The notes under the pieces were generated by a model, which was not told the origin of the DNA, searched no databases, and saw only the letters and a program-made list of their open reading frames with translations. Shown here in pieces: positions 52,478 to 63,368 of a DNA stretch of 64,000 nucleotides. Origin of the DNA: Epithemia pelagica (taxonomy: Eukaryota; Bacillariophyta; Bacillariophyceae; Surirellales; Surirellaceae); NCBI GenBank assembly GCA_946965045.2, contig OX337229.1, positions 2,542,001 through 2,606,000 of the forward strand. Direction: 5' to 3'. The translations under genes were made by a program, and so were the position numbers. Within the stretch, counting starts at the first letter, position 1, and each line of letters begins with the position of its first letter.

Positions 52478-53307
52478 TTAAAATCCCAAGCCAATCAACC
52501 ATTTTCGTACCGCCTTGACATAATTGCCCTTGATTTCAATGGACCCCGCCCGGAGCCTAATTTTGTCTTCGTCTGGATCACGAGGAATCGGAATTTGGAG
52601 GGCTGCCCGTAATTCTTGGACAAATCGAGTGCGACTCCCTTGAATTTTGCGAATAATGGTCGACACTTTGGTATTGTCATGTCTAATATAAAAGAATGTT
52701 TCAGCAGCCACCACGAACCGCATCCACAGAGACAGCACCACAATCAATAAAACCCGGAAAGCGTGAGAGTACCGTTTTCACTGGTTTTCGATGCAATGCC
52801 ATTTCGCAACAAACTCTGTTTACAACCCACGTACCGTGTCTTGGTGTAAATGGGTAGAAATCCTGCGGCATTTTTGGGTTTGTTGCTGGTACGAAGAATG
52901 GTAAAGGGATAGTCGGGTCGTTGAAAGGATGGTGGAGGAGGCGCGGACCATCCATTGGGCAAAATCTTGTCCGGTGTATACACGGGCAAATAGGTCAATT
53001 CGGGTGGTGGCTTGGGACTTCGATCAATGCCCAATTTGGCATCCCGATACAACTTGTTGGGATTTTTGAAAAGTCTCAAAATTTGACGTCGGGAATGGAC
53101 TCCTCGACGCTGTTGTGGTTGTTGCCATTCGACAAGATTATTATTATTATTATTGTTCGAGATTAGATGTTGTTGCTGGGCAAAGGGAGTGAATTGTCGA
53201 ACCGCCACGGCACCGTGTAGTGGTTGTTTGGGAGAAGCAAGCCCCCAGACCAAAGACGGTTGCCGCGACACAACTCGAACCAGAGCATTTCTGCTTGTGG
53301 AAAGCAT
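52478..53307 (-). CDS. Mitochondrial ribosomal protein mL49 (IMG2 family)
   Basis: Component of the mitochondrial large ribosomal subunit. Two exons, 53307-52835 and 52682-52478, with a 152-nt intron (GTACGT to ATTAG) rejoining PIYTKTR with HDNTKVSTIIRKI; about 225 residues. The family signature is clear at the end: YPFTILRTSNKPKNAAGFLP, then RKIQGSRTRFVQEL and IEIKGNYVKAVRKWLIGLGF. The start MLSTSRNALVRVVSRQP at 53307 gives an Arg/Ser-rich mitochondrial presequence; in-frame upstream codons extend to 53415. An Asn run and Gln-rich stretch mark a low-complexity linker before the conserved domain. It is divergent from the aldo/keto reductase. Confidence 0.88.
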
Positions 53308-53534
53308 GTTGTTTTGATGGAATGACTGCAACAAAGTGCTTTTTACAAGGAAGCTCCTTCGTCTCAAAGAGAAGGACAACATGAGGAGAGGACGGAGGAC
53401 GCTGCAGCCTATCAAAAAGATCCGGAATCCGGAATGGTATCCTTTGTGGACCGTCTGACAGACAGACCGCGAGGTCTGTCATTTATTTATGCCCCATGAC
53501 CAAGACCATCGATGTACGTTTGAGTACGAGGAAG

Positions 53535-53651
53535 CTACGTAGAAAAGTCCTGTAGATTTCCATTTTGATCCATGCCAATCTATGGGTCGTGGCTGGCGCT
53601 CGCAGTACTGGAGATCTACGTAGAAAAATCCTGTACATTTCCAAACTGATC
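53535..53651. repeat. Imperfect 36-bp direct repeat in a divergent promoter
   Basis: CTACGTAGAAAA-GTCCTGTAG-type units at 53535-53570 and 53616-53651 are 81 bp apart and agree at about 31 of 36 positions. They lie midway between the mL49 and aldo/keto reductase starts, in a 480-bp gap without other features. Confidence 0.6.
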
Positions 53652-53787
53652 TCACGTGATCTTTTTTTAGAAATTGCATATCCAGAAAGAGAAGCGAGAT
53701 CTTTTTGCTTGCGAGACTCTGCCTGTTGTCATAAAACAAAGAACGACGAGAACGTCACAGCACTAGTATTACGAAAACAAGAAAGAG

Positions 53788-54910
53788 ATGAAGCTTTTCG
53801 GAAAATTTGCGTTGTCTACGGTTCAGGGAAGTGGTGGACTTGGTACGTATAAATTGAGTCCAATGGTGGAAGACAATCATGCGTCGACTTGAAGAAAAAC
53901 TCTCCGTAAATCAGGACTATATTCTCACTCTGAATATCTCATGCGTGCTTGTTCTCATGACAGGTTTTGGATGTATGGGAATCACAGCATTTTATGGATC
54001 GAGTATGGCCATCGACGATGCCAAGAAGCTACTACAAGAGGTGTATGACGCAGGGTGTCGTCACTTTGATACAGCGGAGGTGTATGCCACAAAGGAACAA
54101 CACAATGAGTCTGTTTTGGGTGAATTTTTCAAGACGGTACCTCGTGATTCGTTTTCGGTGGCTACCAAATTTTGGCATCAAGATGGAGGTAAATACGATT
54201 ACGAAACCGTGAAATCGCACTTGTTGAAATCACTGGAGCGTTTGGGATTGGACTATGTGGACCTGTACTACGCTCATCGCGTAACCTCATTAGAGGGTGG
54301 ACTAGAGTTTGGACGAACCATGGCGAAGCTCAAGGAAGAAGGGCTTGTGAAGGAGGTGGGGCTTTCGGAAGTGAGTGGAGCGTGGTTGAAGAAAATTCAC
54401 ACAGAGGCATGTCCCATTGACGCAATTCAAATGGAATGGAGTCTCATGACTCGGTCCATTGAAAAGGAAGTTGTTCCAGTATGCAAAGAATTTGGCATTC
54501 CAATTGTGGCCTATTCACCACTGGCACGAAACATGTTGGCATCCAAAGTGGAAGTCGCACCCGCCGACTGGCGATCGCAGTTGCCCCGGTATTCCGGAGA
54601 AAATATGGAAAAGAACAAACAAGTGGCAGATATTGTCCATGATCTGGCCGAAAAGGTTGGTGGAACTGCAGCGCAACTCTCGTTGGCTTGGCTCTTTTTC
54701 AAAGCCAAGGAATTGGGCGTCGAGGTGTATCCCATTCCTGGATCGACCAAGCTACACCATGCACTAGGCAACTTGGATGCTGTAAAATTGAGCATCAGCG
54801 CAGAAGATGAACAAGTTTTGGAATCTCTCGCGGAGAAGGTTGCCGGGGAAAGAGGGATGGAATGGTACATGGCGACCACTCATGAAGGACAATCGGAAAA
54901 GACAAAATGA
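53788..54910 (+). CDS. Aldo/keto reductase family protein
   Basis: NAD(P)H-dependent oxidoreductase on carbonyl substrates. Exon 1 (53788-53842) encodes MKLFGKFALSTVQGSGGLG. A 121-nt intron (GTACGT to GACAG) leads into exon 2 (53964-54910), which begins FGCMGITAFYG, the usual AKR start, giving about 333 residues. The tetrad is visible: FDTAEVYA (Asp and Tyr), VATKFWHQ (Lys) and DLYYAHRV (His). The cofactor end has YPIPGSTKLHHALGNL. The frame from 53879 that skips exon 1 reads through the intron and is not the start. The order of motifs resembles plant and fungal AKR13-like pyridoxal or aldehyde reductases; the substrate is unknown. The predicted location is cytosolic. Confidence 0.9.
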
Positions 54911-55545
54911 AGCTGTCCATTATAATGAGCAATAAGCAATCTGGAACGAACGTGTTTGCATGCAGAGATCACTTTGTTATTTCAATCAGTCAGTTAGAGA
55001 TTCAAATCATCCTCAAGTAGAAGCAAAAGATGTCACTCAATATCATTACTTAACTTTGGATGTTAGCCTTCCCAGTACAAGTGAATCCTTGTTTGTCCTT
55101 TATGGTTCAGCTGGACGCAATACTCATCCGCCGCACCTCCCGATTTCGAATTTTGTGGTGATTCATGGACATAGGAAGAATGGCTGTTCTCTTGCCTGTC
55201 TTGATGGAACGACATGCAGCGTGATGACCGAAAACGAGAGGCTAGTAGAGAGAGTTTCAAGCTAGTGGACAGAACGTCAATCGAGACAAACAATGACAAT
55301 GGCAATGGAGGGAGTGTAGAGTATCTGAAATCTGAAGGATCTGAAGAAGTCTAAAAAATGAGAATGGTTCCATCCGTCCTCCGGTCTCTTCGTAGGCCCA
55401 ACCAGCTTACAAGCACCAATCACCCCCTAAAAGTTCCCAAACACTTCTCCCCCAGATTGGTTCCAGATTTGGAGGGATGCAACTTCCGTGGCAGGGGGTG
55501 GCAAAGCAGAGCCAGGACGAGAAGACGTCAAACATCGTTGCGACC
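54911..55545. other. Intergenic between tandem plus-strand genes
   Basis: About 635 bp. A 101-codon ORF at 54960-55265 has no coding character. The frame of the next gene is open back to 55477, but the region before 55546 looks like leader. Nothing else was seen. Confidence 0.4.
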
Positions 55546-57450
55546 ATGTCTCAAAGCCCGACGCCGGGAAGTGCCCCATCCGCTGCTGATGGGGCTTCGG
55601 ATTGGAGAGCGGATGTGCAGCAGTCATCGAGGAATAAACAGGTTCGAGAAATTGCCAAGGTTCTGGCCTCTCTGGAACCAGGGGCAAGTTCCACCTCGAA
55701 ACTTCGCTTGGCGATGCAGTTTGAAGATACTGTCTTTAAAGGAGCGGACTCCTTGGCTGACTATCAAAAGAAACTTTCCAAGCGCCTGAAAAAGCTGCAG
55801 AAGAATTATGTACCAACACAACCCGCTGGACAAACAGAAAAGCAACGAACCCTCGATAGTCTACGCCAGACACATGGGGACTCGATTCGCTATGTCTTAA
55901 AGCATGCACAAAAAGCCATTGCTGAAATGAAGTCAAAACATGGAGATGAAAAGGGAAGGCAACTTGAGCAACATTTGGATGCGGCAAAAATATGGGCTCA
56001 TGATCTGGGTTTGCTGGAAAATAGTAGTAACAACAAGCCCAACTACAAAATGGCTGATGATCAATTGGAGCGTCTCAAGTCCAATATTGAACGACGATTG
56101 GAAAATTTAAGAGCGCATGTTGTCAAACTGGCTGATCCAGATCGCTTTTTTGTTGAAACGCTTGAAAAGGCAGAAGAAGACAGTAAAGATGGTCCCACCT
56201 CACAGCTTTTGATGACCGAAACTCGAAAACTCTACCTTCAAATGGTCAAGACCTCTCTTGATCCAGAGGCTATGATGAAAGACGCATTAGATGTGGTGCT
56301 TCACAAAAGCATTCCTTTGCCAACAAGGTCACAAAAGAATGATGAAAAAGCTGCCCTGATTCATTTGGATAAAATGCGGGCGGCATCCTCGGCCTTTTTA
56401 GCCTTTTTGGCAGCGGAAAATAAGTCTTCGATATCGGGGGCACCGCAGGGAAAACTATTCAAAAAGTTGCATTCGGTTGTCACGGATGGTATTCAGTTTA
56501 TCTCCGAGGTTATGAAGGAACGCCGCAAACAATCCACGGAACCTGAGGTGTCCCTCCAAGATGCCTGGATGAAACCATTGGAACTTCATCCGAGCGGGAG
56601 TGAGACCACATCCACAGATCCATCGACGTCGGAGGGACCTGCCACTACGACAACAAAACGTGCGCGCCTCTCCAAGAATCCGCTTGTCCTCAAAAGTCAA
56701 ATTTTGCTGACACGTGGGAGAAAGACACCTCCCAATCTGTTGGTGGAACTGAAACGGAAAGGGGTCCAACTAGTTCGACCGACTCATGGACACGGATCTC
56801 ATTTGATTTTGGAATTTGGTCGTGCCTTTTCCATGACAATCTACATGGTTCCTCTCTTGGTAGAACTGCGGGCTTGTCCACATGAACAAACACCGTCTTC
56901 GGCCGTAGATGCCCCCCTCAAATCTGGAAACCAACCGTACGAAGGACCAACACAGTCATTCAATCTACGTGGACCAAAGTCTTCATTGATACAGACACCA
57001 ACTTGGACATCTCTACATTACGGCTTAACAGCACCAGAGGGACGAGCCACGACCGCATCATCCTCCAAGAAAGAGACTGTTCGGAATAAGAAAAGAAGCA
57101 GAAACTTTGATGACGATGAGGATCGGAACGTGGGAATAGGAAAGAACACCAGCAACGAGCCAAGTAGTAATGAAAAAGCCAGTTCGTCCGATACTGTCCA
57201 GAACGACTTGACAGTGTGGAATGTAAATGGAGATTACGAAACAATTGGGCACGTTGTGGAAGAGCGATTACGGGATGCATCGGCGCACGCAACCTTTGTC
57301 TTGCGTCAATGTTTTGCCGAGGCAGTCCAGAAAGATATACCTGTCCAGAATGAGTTTGAACTGGAAATTTTGGAAGGACAGGCTCTGCTCAACTTTTTAC
57401 ACGTATCTCGGAGCACATACACGCCTAACTGGCAGGACATTTCGGTGTGA
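55546..57450 (+). CDS. Helical nuclear-type protein, weakly KIX/Med15-like N-terminus
   Basis: Single exon, about 634 residues from ATG 55546 (MSQSPTPGSAPSAAD). Residues 25-100 (REIAKVLASLEPG, LAMQFEDTVFKGADSLADY, KKLSKRLKKLQKNY) follow the helix pattern of KIX-like domains at the N-terminus of Mediator subunit 15: an FE..vF..A.s..dY core, then a basic helix. The match is weak and by eye only. The middle is long and helical. The C-terminal third has Ser/Thr-rich and basic segments (KKETVRNKKRSRNFDDDEDR) and ends in a helical block. A transcription role is inference. The in-frame start at 55477 (MQLPWQG) is the alternative. Confidence 0.6.
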   Translation: MSQSPTPGSAPSAADGASDWRADVQQSSRNKQVREIAKVLASLEPGASSTSKLRLAMQFEDTVFKGADSLADYQKKLSKRLKKLQKNYVPTQPAGQTEKQRTLDSLRQTHGDSIRYVLKHAQKAIAEMKSKHGDEKGRQLEQHLDAAKIWAHDLGLLENSSNNKPNYKMADDQLERLKSNIERRLENLRAHVVKLADPDRFFVETLEKAEEDSKDGPTSQLLMTETRKLYLQMVKTSLDPEAMMKDALDVVLHKSIPLPTRSQKNDEKAALIHLDKMRAASSAFLAFLAAENKSSISGAPQGKLFKKLHSVVTDGIQFISEVMKERRKQSTEPEVSLQDAWMKPLELHPSGSETTSTDPSTSEGPATTTTKRARLSKNPLVLKSQILLTRGRKTPPNLLVELKRKGVQLVRPTHGHGSHLILEFGRAFSMTIYMVPLLVELRACPHEQTPSSAVDAPLKSGNQPYEGPTQSFNLRGPKSSLIQTPTWTSLHYGLTAPEGRATTASSSKKETVRNKKRSRNFDDDEDRNVGIGKNTSNEPSSNEKASSSDTVQNDLTVWNVNGDYETIGHVVEERLRDASAHATFVLRQCFAEAVQKDIPVQNEFELEILEGQALLNFLHVSRSTYTPNWQDISV

Positions 57451-58284
57451 TCAGAAGTTCGAATTTGATTCGTTCATCACGTACATCCAGTATGAAACTG
57501 TTGATGATTGTCGCTCACCCCTTTATCGTTAGCAGTGGGCACTCTTGCCACTCTGTAAGTGCATGATTCAGAGCAAGTGAACGTGATTTTGATCCTTAGC
57601 TCTATCTGTGTTAAGGGGACGTACCCTTGTCTGAAACAAAACGGAATGCTTTCCGTGAACCGGAAGATTAAATCCAAGTTCATATACAGTTGGAATTACT
57701 TCTCTTTGGTGGATGAAGCGGCCGAAGTCCGTTATGTTGTCGGAGGTGTATTCTCCTGCTCTTGTCGCATACCCCTACTGCTAGAGGATTATTGAGAGTA
57801 CTCTTAGGACAGGAGGAGCAAGGCTACTTGGGAGACCTAGGTAGCCATGATAGGGTATGACGATCAAATATGCGATCCAAGAACGACCCTCTTCCGAATG
57901 AATTTTTGTTGCTGTATTTCCGTTGGATTGGCGGGACTGATAACAATAACAATCCTGCAAAAGATTCGGCTCCAAATCTTCCGAAAGATTCGCCAATGAT
58001 TGTGCAAAATATCGTCGTTTCACTGTCTGTTGATCGGCTTCCATGCCCTAACTGGACCAAAATTGGCAACGTTCCCGACATGATATCACAAAGTTTTGTC
58101 CGTTCATTATAAAGAATTGCATTCGAATTGTCGATAGATCTGATGGTATCTGAAACAGACACTCCGACTAAGCAGAAGATGTTCATCCCAGAAACCAATC
58201 TTTTTGTCATTACCTGCTCATAAAACCTTGCGCTGAAATTTCGACAATACCTCAAGAAAACAACGCTTCGATCGAATTGTCATC
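57451..58284. other. Intergenic, no supported feature
   Basis: About 830 bp between two plus-strand genes. Short ORFs on both strands lack coding character. A GAGAGTACTCTTAGG hairpin-like motif is near 57790. Confidence 0.35.
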
Positions 58285-58944
58285 ATGATCTTTCAACGCT
58301 CTTCGCTCGCCTACTTCTTGATCACGATGTTGTCATATGTGACACACAGTGCAGCAGACGCCAGCGCGAAATTCAAATATTTCCTCCCTCGAGACCGCGA
58401 AGGGTACACCCCTGAACCCACAGACCCATCCGAACGATTGTTTGTGATCTGTTCCATTGCTGAAGATGATGAACGCGAGGATGCTCTAGTTGAAGTCAAT
58501 GCTGGAGCGGACATTAACTGGCGTGATCCCGAGACCAACCAGACTTGCATTTATCGGGCAGCTGCCGAGGGCAAGCTTGAAGTTGTGGAGCTCATGCTGG
58601 ATTTGGGGGCTGACGTGATGCCGAAAGAGCCGAGCGCCTTGCCTCTTGGGCACCTCGCAGCATTCCATGGAAAGTCATGGATCTTCAAGCTGTTTCATGA
58701 AAGAAACATTGACTTATCGTCCTTTGTGAATGGAATGGCACCTCTTCATCGCGCTTGTCCCGGTCGTCAAAAGCGATATCTGCATTTGGTGCAGTACATG
58801 CTGGAAAATGAAATTTATGACGTCAACCTAAAGACAGAGGAAGGCAAGACCTGCATGGACTTGGCCAGATCTGAAGCCATGCGAGAACTGCTCGTCAAAT
58901 ATGGCGTTGAAGAAGTACCAACTACAGTGGCGGAGGAGCTATAG
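58285..58944 (+). CDS. Secretory-pathway ankyrin-repeat protein
   Basis: Single exon, 219 residues. It begins with a signal-peptide-like stretch (SSLAYFLITMLSYVTHSAADA), with a plausible cleavage after the Ala-rich end. Three or four ankyrin repeats follow: AGADINWRDPETNQTCIYRA, GKLEVVELMLDLGADVMPKE, LPLGHLAAFHGKSWIFKLF, and MAPLHRACPG then LVQYMLENEIYDVNLKTEEG. No membrane segment or enzymatic domain lies downstream, so it is probably a lumenal or secreted interaction protein. The context at ATG 58285 (ATCATCATGA) is usable; a second Met at residue 15 would shorten the signal. No relation to the ankyrin gene at 1-2 kb is evident beyond the fold. Confidence 0.75.
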   Translation: MIFQRSSLAYFLITMLSYVTHSAADASAKFKYFLPRDREGYTPEPTDPSERLFVICSIAEDDEREDALVEVNAGADINWRDPETNQTCIYRAAAEGKLEVVELMLDLGADVMPKEPSALPLGHLAAFHGKSWIFKLFHERNIDLSSFVNGMAPLHRACPGRQKRYLHLVQYMLENEIYDVNLKTEEGKTCMDLARSEAMRELLVKYGVEEVPTTVAEEL

Positions 58945-59311
58945 ATTCCGATGAGGCGTTCCGTCGTGCCCACCATTACCCTTAGAGAATTACGTCTTTC
59001 TTTTCAAATATGAAACACATTGCACGCTCATGCTTGCCCTTCTAGTTCATAGCAGTTTGACATTGCACTTCTTGAGGACTAGGAGTAGGAGTAAGGTCTA
59101 CTACTACTCTAGCTAGTTGCTCTCGATTAGAGGAGTAGATGAGCAAAAAGGGGATCGTGAAACGGGATATATTCATTCGGGACTCACGCACTTCGTTCCA
59201 AACCCACTCTCGCTTGTGGTGGCCAAGGATTTTTGTCCAAACACTTTTTGTCAGCGCTGCAGTGTTTGAAGTTTGAAGCCGAGAAAAAGGCATCAACGTC
59301 GCAACAACAGG
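58945..59311. other. Intergenic upstream of HIS7
   Basis: About 370 bp with GGAGTA, CTACTACTACTC and CTAGCTAG low-complexity motifs at 59090-59150, similar to those near 14.3 kb and 25.05 kb. No gene. Confidence 0.4.
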
Positions 59312-61239
59312 ATGGTGGCACCTTCGTCGAAGCCTTTCAAAGTATCCTTGTTGGATTACGGAGCTGGCAATGTTCGCAGTGTTCGGAACGCGATCGTTGC
59401 CAATGGATATGAGATTGAAGACATCACTTCTCCTGAGCAAATTCTTTCAGCCGAAGTGATTGTGTTTCCTGGGGTGGGTTCGTTCGGATCGGCCATGAAA
59501 GTTTTAAAGGACAAGGAGTATCTCGCACCACTTCGCGAGTACTTGAGCAATCATGAACGTCCGTTCTTGGGCATCTGTTTGGGGATGCAGACATTGTTCG
59601 AGTCGTCCGATGAGAGCGCAGAACAGGACGGCAAACAGTCTCCCATCGCAGGTCTGGGTGTCATACCTGGCAAAGTCATAAAATTTGAATCCACAGAGGA
59701 CCGGACAGTGCCGCACATTGGTTGGAATGGGCGCATCCTTCATCAAGACTCGCCTGTTCTTAAACATCTCTCGTCAAATGAAGAGGTTTACTTCGTTCAC
59801 TCTTACTACGCTCCAATCACTGAAACTAATAAGGATTGGGTGCTGACTTCCACGACGTACTGCGGGCAACCATTCATAAGTGCAATACAAAAGGGATCTG
59901 TTGTAGCAACACAGTTTCACCCCGAGAAAAGTGGCTCTGCTGGACTCAGAGTGTTGAAAGGGTTCCTCGAGGTAAGAAATAGATGAGATCTGTTGTGGAA
60001 TATGGCCCATTGTAGCATTCTCATTCTTCGGTTCTTGTTTTGGAAACAACACGTAACAAAAGGCGGTTGGAGACGGTTCGTTAAATCAAACAAAACCCGT
60101 ATCAGTAGACCTTGCAACGGCCAAGACTTCGTTGGTAAATCGAATTGTCGTCGCACTTGACGTCCGAACCAATGACCAGGGAGACCTAGTTGTCACCAAA
60201 GGCGACCAATACGACGTTCGTGAGAATCACAAGGAAGGAGTTGTGACAGGCCGTGGAGGTGTAAGAAATCTCGGCAAACCAGTTTCCTTGGCTAGGCGTT
60301 ATTATGAAGAAGGAGGAGACGAGATTGCATTTCTGAACATTACAAGTTTTCGTCAGGGTGTAATTGAAGATATGCCTATGCTTCAGGTGCTGGAAGAAGC
60401 ATCCAAAAACATTTTTGTTCCATTGACCGTCGGAGGGGGTATTCGATCCTATACAGATCCATCAACGGGGCAGACCTGGTCCGCCTTGGAGGTGGCATCT
60501 CGGTATTTCCGAGCTGGTGCTGACAAGGTACGAAACATTAAGTATGAAGAACCTGCTTTGTGGAAGAAGATTATCCGGTTACGCGTAATGAGTAGCGAAT
60601 AACATTCACAACTCACGCTTTGTTCTCTTTTCACAGGTAAGCATGGGGAGTGATGCGGTATACGCTGCAGAATCCTTTGTTGCCACAGGTGGCAAAAAGA
60701 CTGGCGAAAGTTCCATCGAACAAATATCCAGAGTGTATGGTGTACAAGCTGTGGTTGTATCGATCGACCCCAAAAGGGTATACGTCGACTCGAAAGAGAA
60801 GGTAGACACAACAAAGCATGTCGTTGTAGAGCTCCATTCCGAGAAAGACGTGGGACCCAGCGGGGAACGCTTCTGTTGGTATCAGTGCACAGTCAAGGGG
60901 GGACGAGAGGCTCGTGACATTTGTGCAGTGACAGTGGCGAAGGCCAGTGAGGCTTTGGGCGCTGGAGAAATCATGTTGAATTGTATCGATATGGATGGCC
61001 AAGGAAACGGTTATGACATTCCACTCATGCGTGCGGTTTCGGGTGCAATCTCGATCCCCGTCATTGCGAGTAGTGGAGCAGGTGCTGTCACTCATTTCTC
61101 AGATGTCTTTGAACAAACGCAGGTCAAGGCCGCACTTGCAGCTGGTATGTTCCATCGGAAAGAGGTCGAGATTGAGGCCGTCAAAACACACATGCGGTCT
61201 CGTGGTCTGGGTGCCAGAACGAGCAAGATATCAGCCTAA
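59312..61239 (+). CDS. HIS7: Imidazole glycerol phosphate synthase, fused HisH-HisF (HIS7)
   Basis: Histidine biosynthesis: a glutaminase passes ammonia to a cyclase that makes IGP and AICAR from PRFAR. Three exons, 59312-59971, 60063-60527 and 60637-61239, with introns of 91 and 109 nt; 575 residues. Glutaminase: [38 protein letters not shown] (nucleophile Cys89) and THFHPEKSG-type [11 protein letters not shown]. Cyclase: [13 protein letters not shown] (catalytic Asp), [13 protein letters not shown] joined by splicing to [24 protein letters not shown] (second Asp) and [13 protein letters not shown]. The fused order is the fungal and plant form. No clear plastid presequence is seen in front of the glutaminase; a missed upstream exon could supply one. 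ATG 59312 is the first in frame. Confidence 0.93.
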
Positions 61240-61673
61240 CCGGTGAATAATACCTTTCTGAATAGTACAGATATGTTGGTTGGCTGCCTAATCATGGTAA
61301 TGATTATGCATCTGGGGACAAAGCCGACTGAAGCGTGCTATGAATTTGGCTGCAAATGCTGCTGTTGCTGAATGCTGAATAGGAGTAGGAGTAGGACACA
61401 ACCAACCATAGTCGTCACTGAAAACACAGAACCTTAAGGAGAGCACAGTGCAGCACATAGCTGTGCTAGCATGTGTGCGTGGAATCCCCAGGGAGATGGG
61501 GTAATCCTGAGCAGGTCGCTACCTTACCAGTCAGTTACTGACTGTGACCTATAGGAGTTACCGAACGCTTTTTCTGAATAAAGAACACTCTAGCGACAAA
61601 AGATGATATACTGACTGCTAGTACTATTAAAACCCACCACCACCCGGTTCATAACCGCTACATAGTTGTACTG
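61240..61673. other. Intergenic, probably includes the outer end of the Harbinger-like element
   Basis: About 430 bp. It includes GGAGTAGGAGTAGGA at 61380 and an AT-rich stretch before the transposase stop. The element's terminal repeat cannot be set because its other end lies beyond the window. Confidence 0.35.
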
Positions 61674-62612
61674 CTAGTCATCTTCCACTTCGATCTGAAA
61701 CACTTTCGCCTCACCATTTTCAATCTTCATCTGAACCAGATTCACCACTGCTCCAAACACCTTGTGATGCCCATCCAGATCTCCTCTGTATTTCTCCTTT
61801 AAGATATTGTAATGTTTCAGTAAATTGTTGACAGTTTCATGTCTCACCCTGGCATCAGCCATCATCTTGTCTTGATAGTCATTTCTTCCAGTAGGTGTGA
61901 CAAAGTAGCATCCAGAATCGTTGTAACCACCATCAGCAATCACTTTCTCATTCGGTAGTAGCTCTTGAACAAGCCAGTCTCTGGCAATCCGTAGGTCTGG
62001 CCAAGCGCCACAAGGGAATGCACCATTCCACCACACTATCCAGCCAGTTTTAAGGCAGATTCCCACCTCATACCTCACACCTGCTCCCTTAAACTTGTGC
62101 GAGTACCATTTTGGATCAAAAGGTGACGGCTCCAAAATCCTGAAGTCAGTACCATCCAAACTAATGAAACAGACCTGTCCAGATACACTACAATCAAACC
62201 TATTGTCCCATACAATCTGTTATAAGAACAACAGCAATGGTCAGATATGAGGAGGACGACTTCATTGCAAATTCATGTAGGGCCATGTACTTACATAATT
62301 GAGACCACTATACAACAAATTTACAAACACTTTGACCCACTTCCTGTAGGTCTTCCTCGTTGTTTTGGCTATTGAGACCATAACATCCTCTGTAGCATAG
62401 ACTTTCAGAAAAGCCAGTGTCCACAACAAATGACGAGGCGATGCACCTTTGGGCAATGAACTGTCCAGTTCATCCCACACATGAACACAGAGCAAAGGAG
62501 ACATTCCAAAGTAAGAACGAAAAGCACGTGAGAAATCAAGTGAGTGTGAGTGTCTTGCTCTACCAAGCATTGGCAGAGCCAAGTTGATGAATGTTCGTTG
62601 TGTCACCAACAT
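61674..62612 (-). CDS. PIF/Harbinger-like transposase (DDE_Tnp_4 type)
   Basis: Two exons, 62612-62295 and 62216-61674, with a 78-nt intron (GTAAGT to AACAG) joining SGLNY to IVWDNRFDC; 286 residues. The catalytic triad is in order: Asp in SLDGTDFRILEP, Asp in KVIADGGYNDSG and Glu in VRHETVNNLLK, with the spacing of PIF/Harbinger enzymes. The N-terminal part (FGMSPLLCVHVWDELD, RHLLWTLAFLKVYATED) matches the helical region before the DDE fold. The frame is uninterrupted, so the copy may be functional. It is short compared with the typical 350-450 residues. A companion gene on the plus strand (63369 onward) diverges from it, the usual two-gene layout. The element continues past the window. Confidence 0.85.
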
Positions 62613-62952
62613 GGTGGGAGAAAACCGCTTTGGAAAATTTATGTTTGCTCAGTGTGTGTCGCGATGCTGACCACACCTTTACTCTGATCTCGGTCTGTCT
62701 GTGTGTAGTACTGTCAGTTCATTGGAACAGGTTTTTTGGAATTTCATCACGTTCATTTGATTGGCTGGTCAGTTGAGCAGCGACACTAAACTTTGTACTG
62801 TTCTACATATAGTGACCAATTCGAATTCGTGTCCGGTCATTGGAACCGGCCTGGAACGGTGCAGAAATCGATTCAAAAATCGTTTTCATTCAAAAACTGG
62901 AATTTCTGAATGGCCCTACCTCGCCATAATCCTTTTACTTTCTACATCTTAA

Positions 62953-63175
62953 GCGACCCACATATTGCCCTTATCTTGGGTTAACTGTGGGTCGCTTGAT
63001 TATATCATTTGAACCACTAGAAAGTGTCCTGGGTCGGTTTTGAAAAAACGACCTGGCTCGAAAAAATCGACCCAGCTCGTTTTTTTAAAACCGACCCAGG
63101 ACACCTTATAAGTGCCCAATTCACTTGGACGAACGACCCACGGTTGACCCAAGGTAAGGGCAATACGTGGGTCGC
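62953..63175. repeat. 223-bp nested palindrome between the divergent Harbinger-like genes
   Basis: The outer arms are 43-bp copies at 62953-62995 and 63133-63175, reverse complements with about 38 of 43 positions equal; each also ends in its own CGACCCAC/GTGGGTCG pair. The inner arms are perfect 18-bp complements at 63024-63041 and 63087-63104. The core 63042-63086 is a near-perfect inverted repeat with A/T runs. All levels share one centre at 63064. It is either a fold-back (MITE-like) insertion or the element's own bidirectional promoter. Confidence 0.88.
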
Positions 63176-63368
63176 ACTACTTTCAGAATTGGAGCCAAAT
63201 TGGGCATGGCCTCCTCGATTGAAAAATGGAGTCCATGATGAAAACCGACCCAGTCCGGATTTTGGTGAACTGTTTTTAGGGTCATAATTAGTTTTCGTGC
63301 AAACAGACCAGTCTGGTTTTGCACTCCCTCGCGCTTTTGTTTTACGTACTAATAGTACCTATACTCCG

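Noticed and set aside
52121-52612. 163-codon plus-strand ORF
   Set aside because: Overlaps the conserved mL49 exon on the other strand and shows no protein character.
59090-59150. GGAGTA/TACTCC and CTAGCTAG motifs also near 14.3, 25.05 and 61.4 kb as a dispersed element
   Set aside because: Only short low-complexity similarity; no common boundaries, ends or duplications could be defined.
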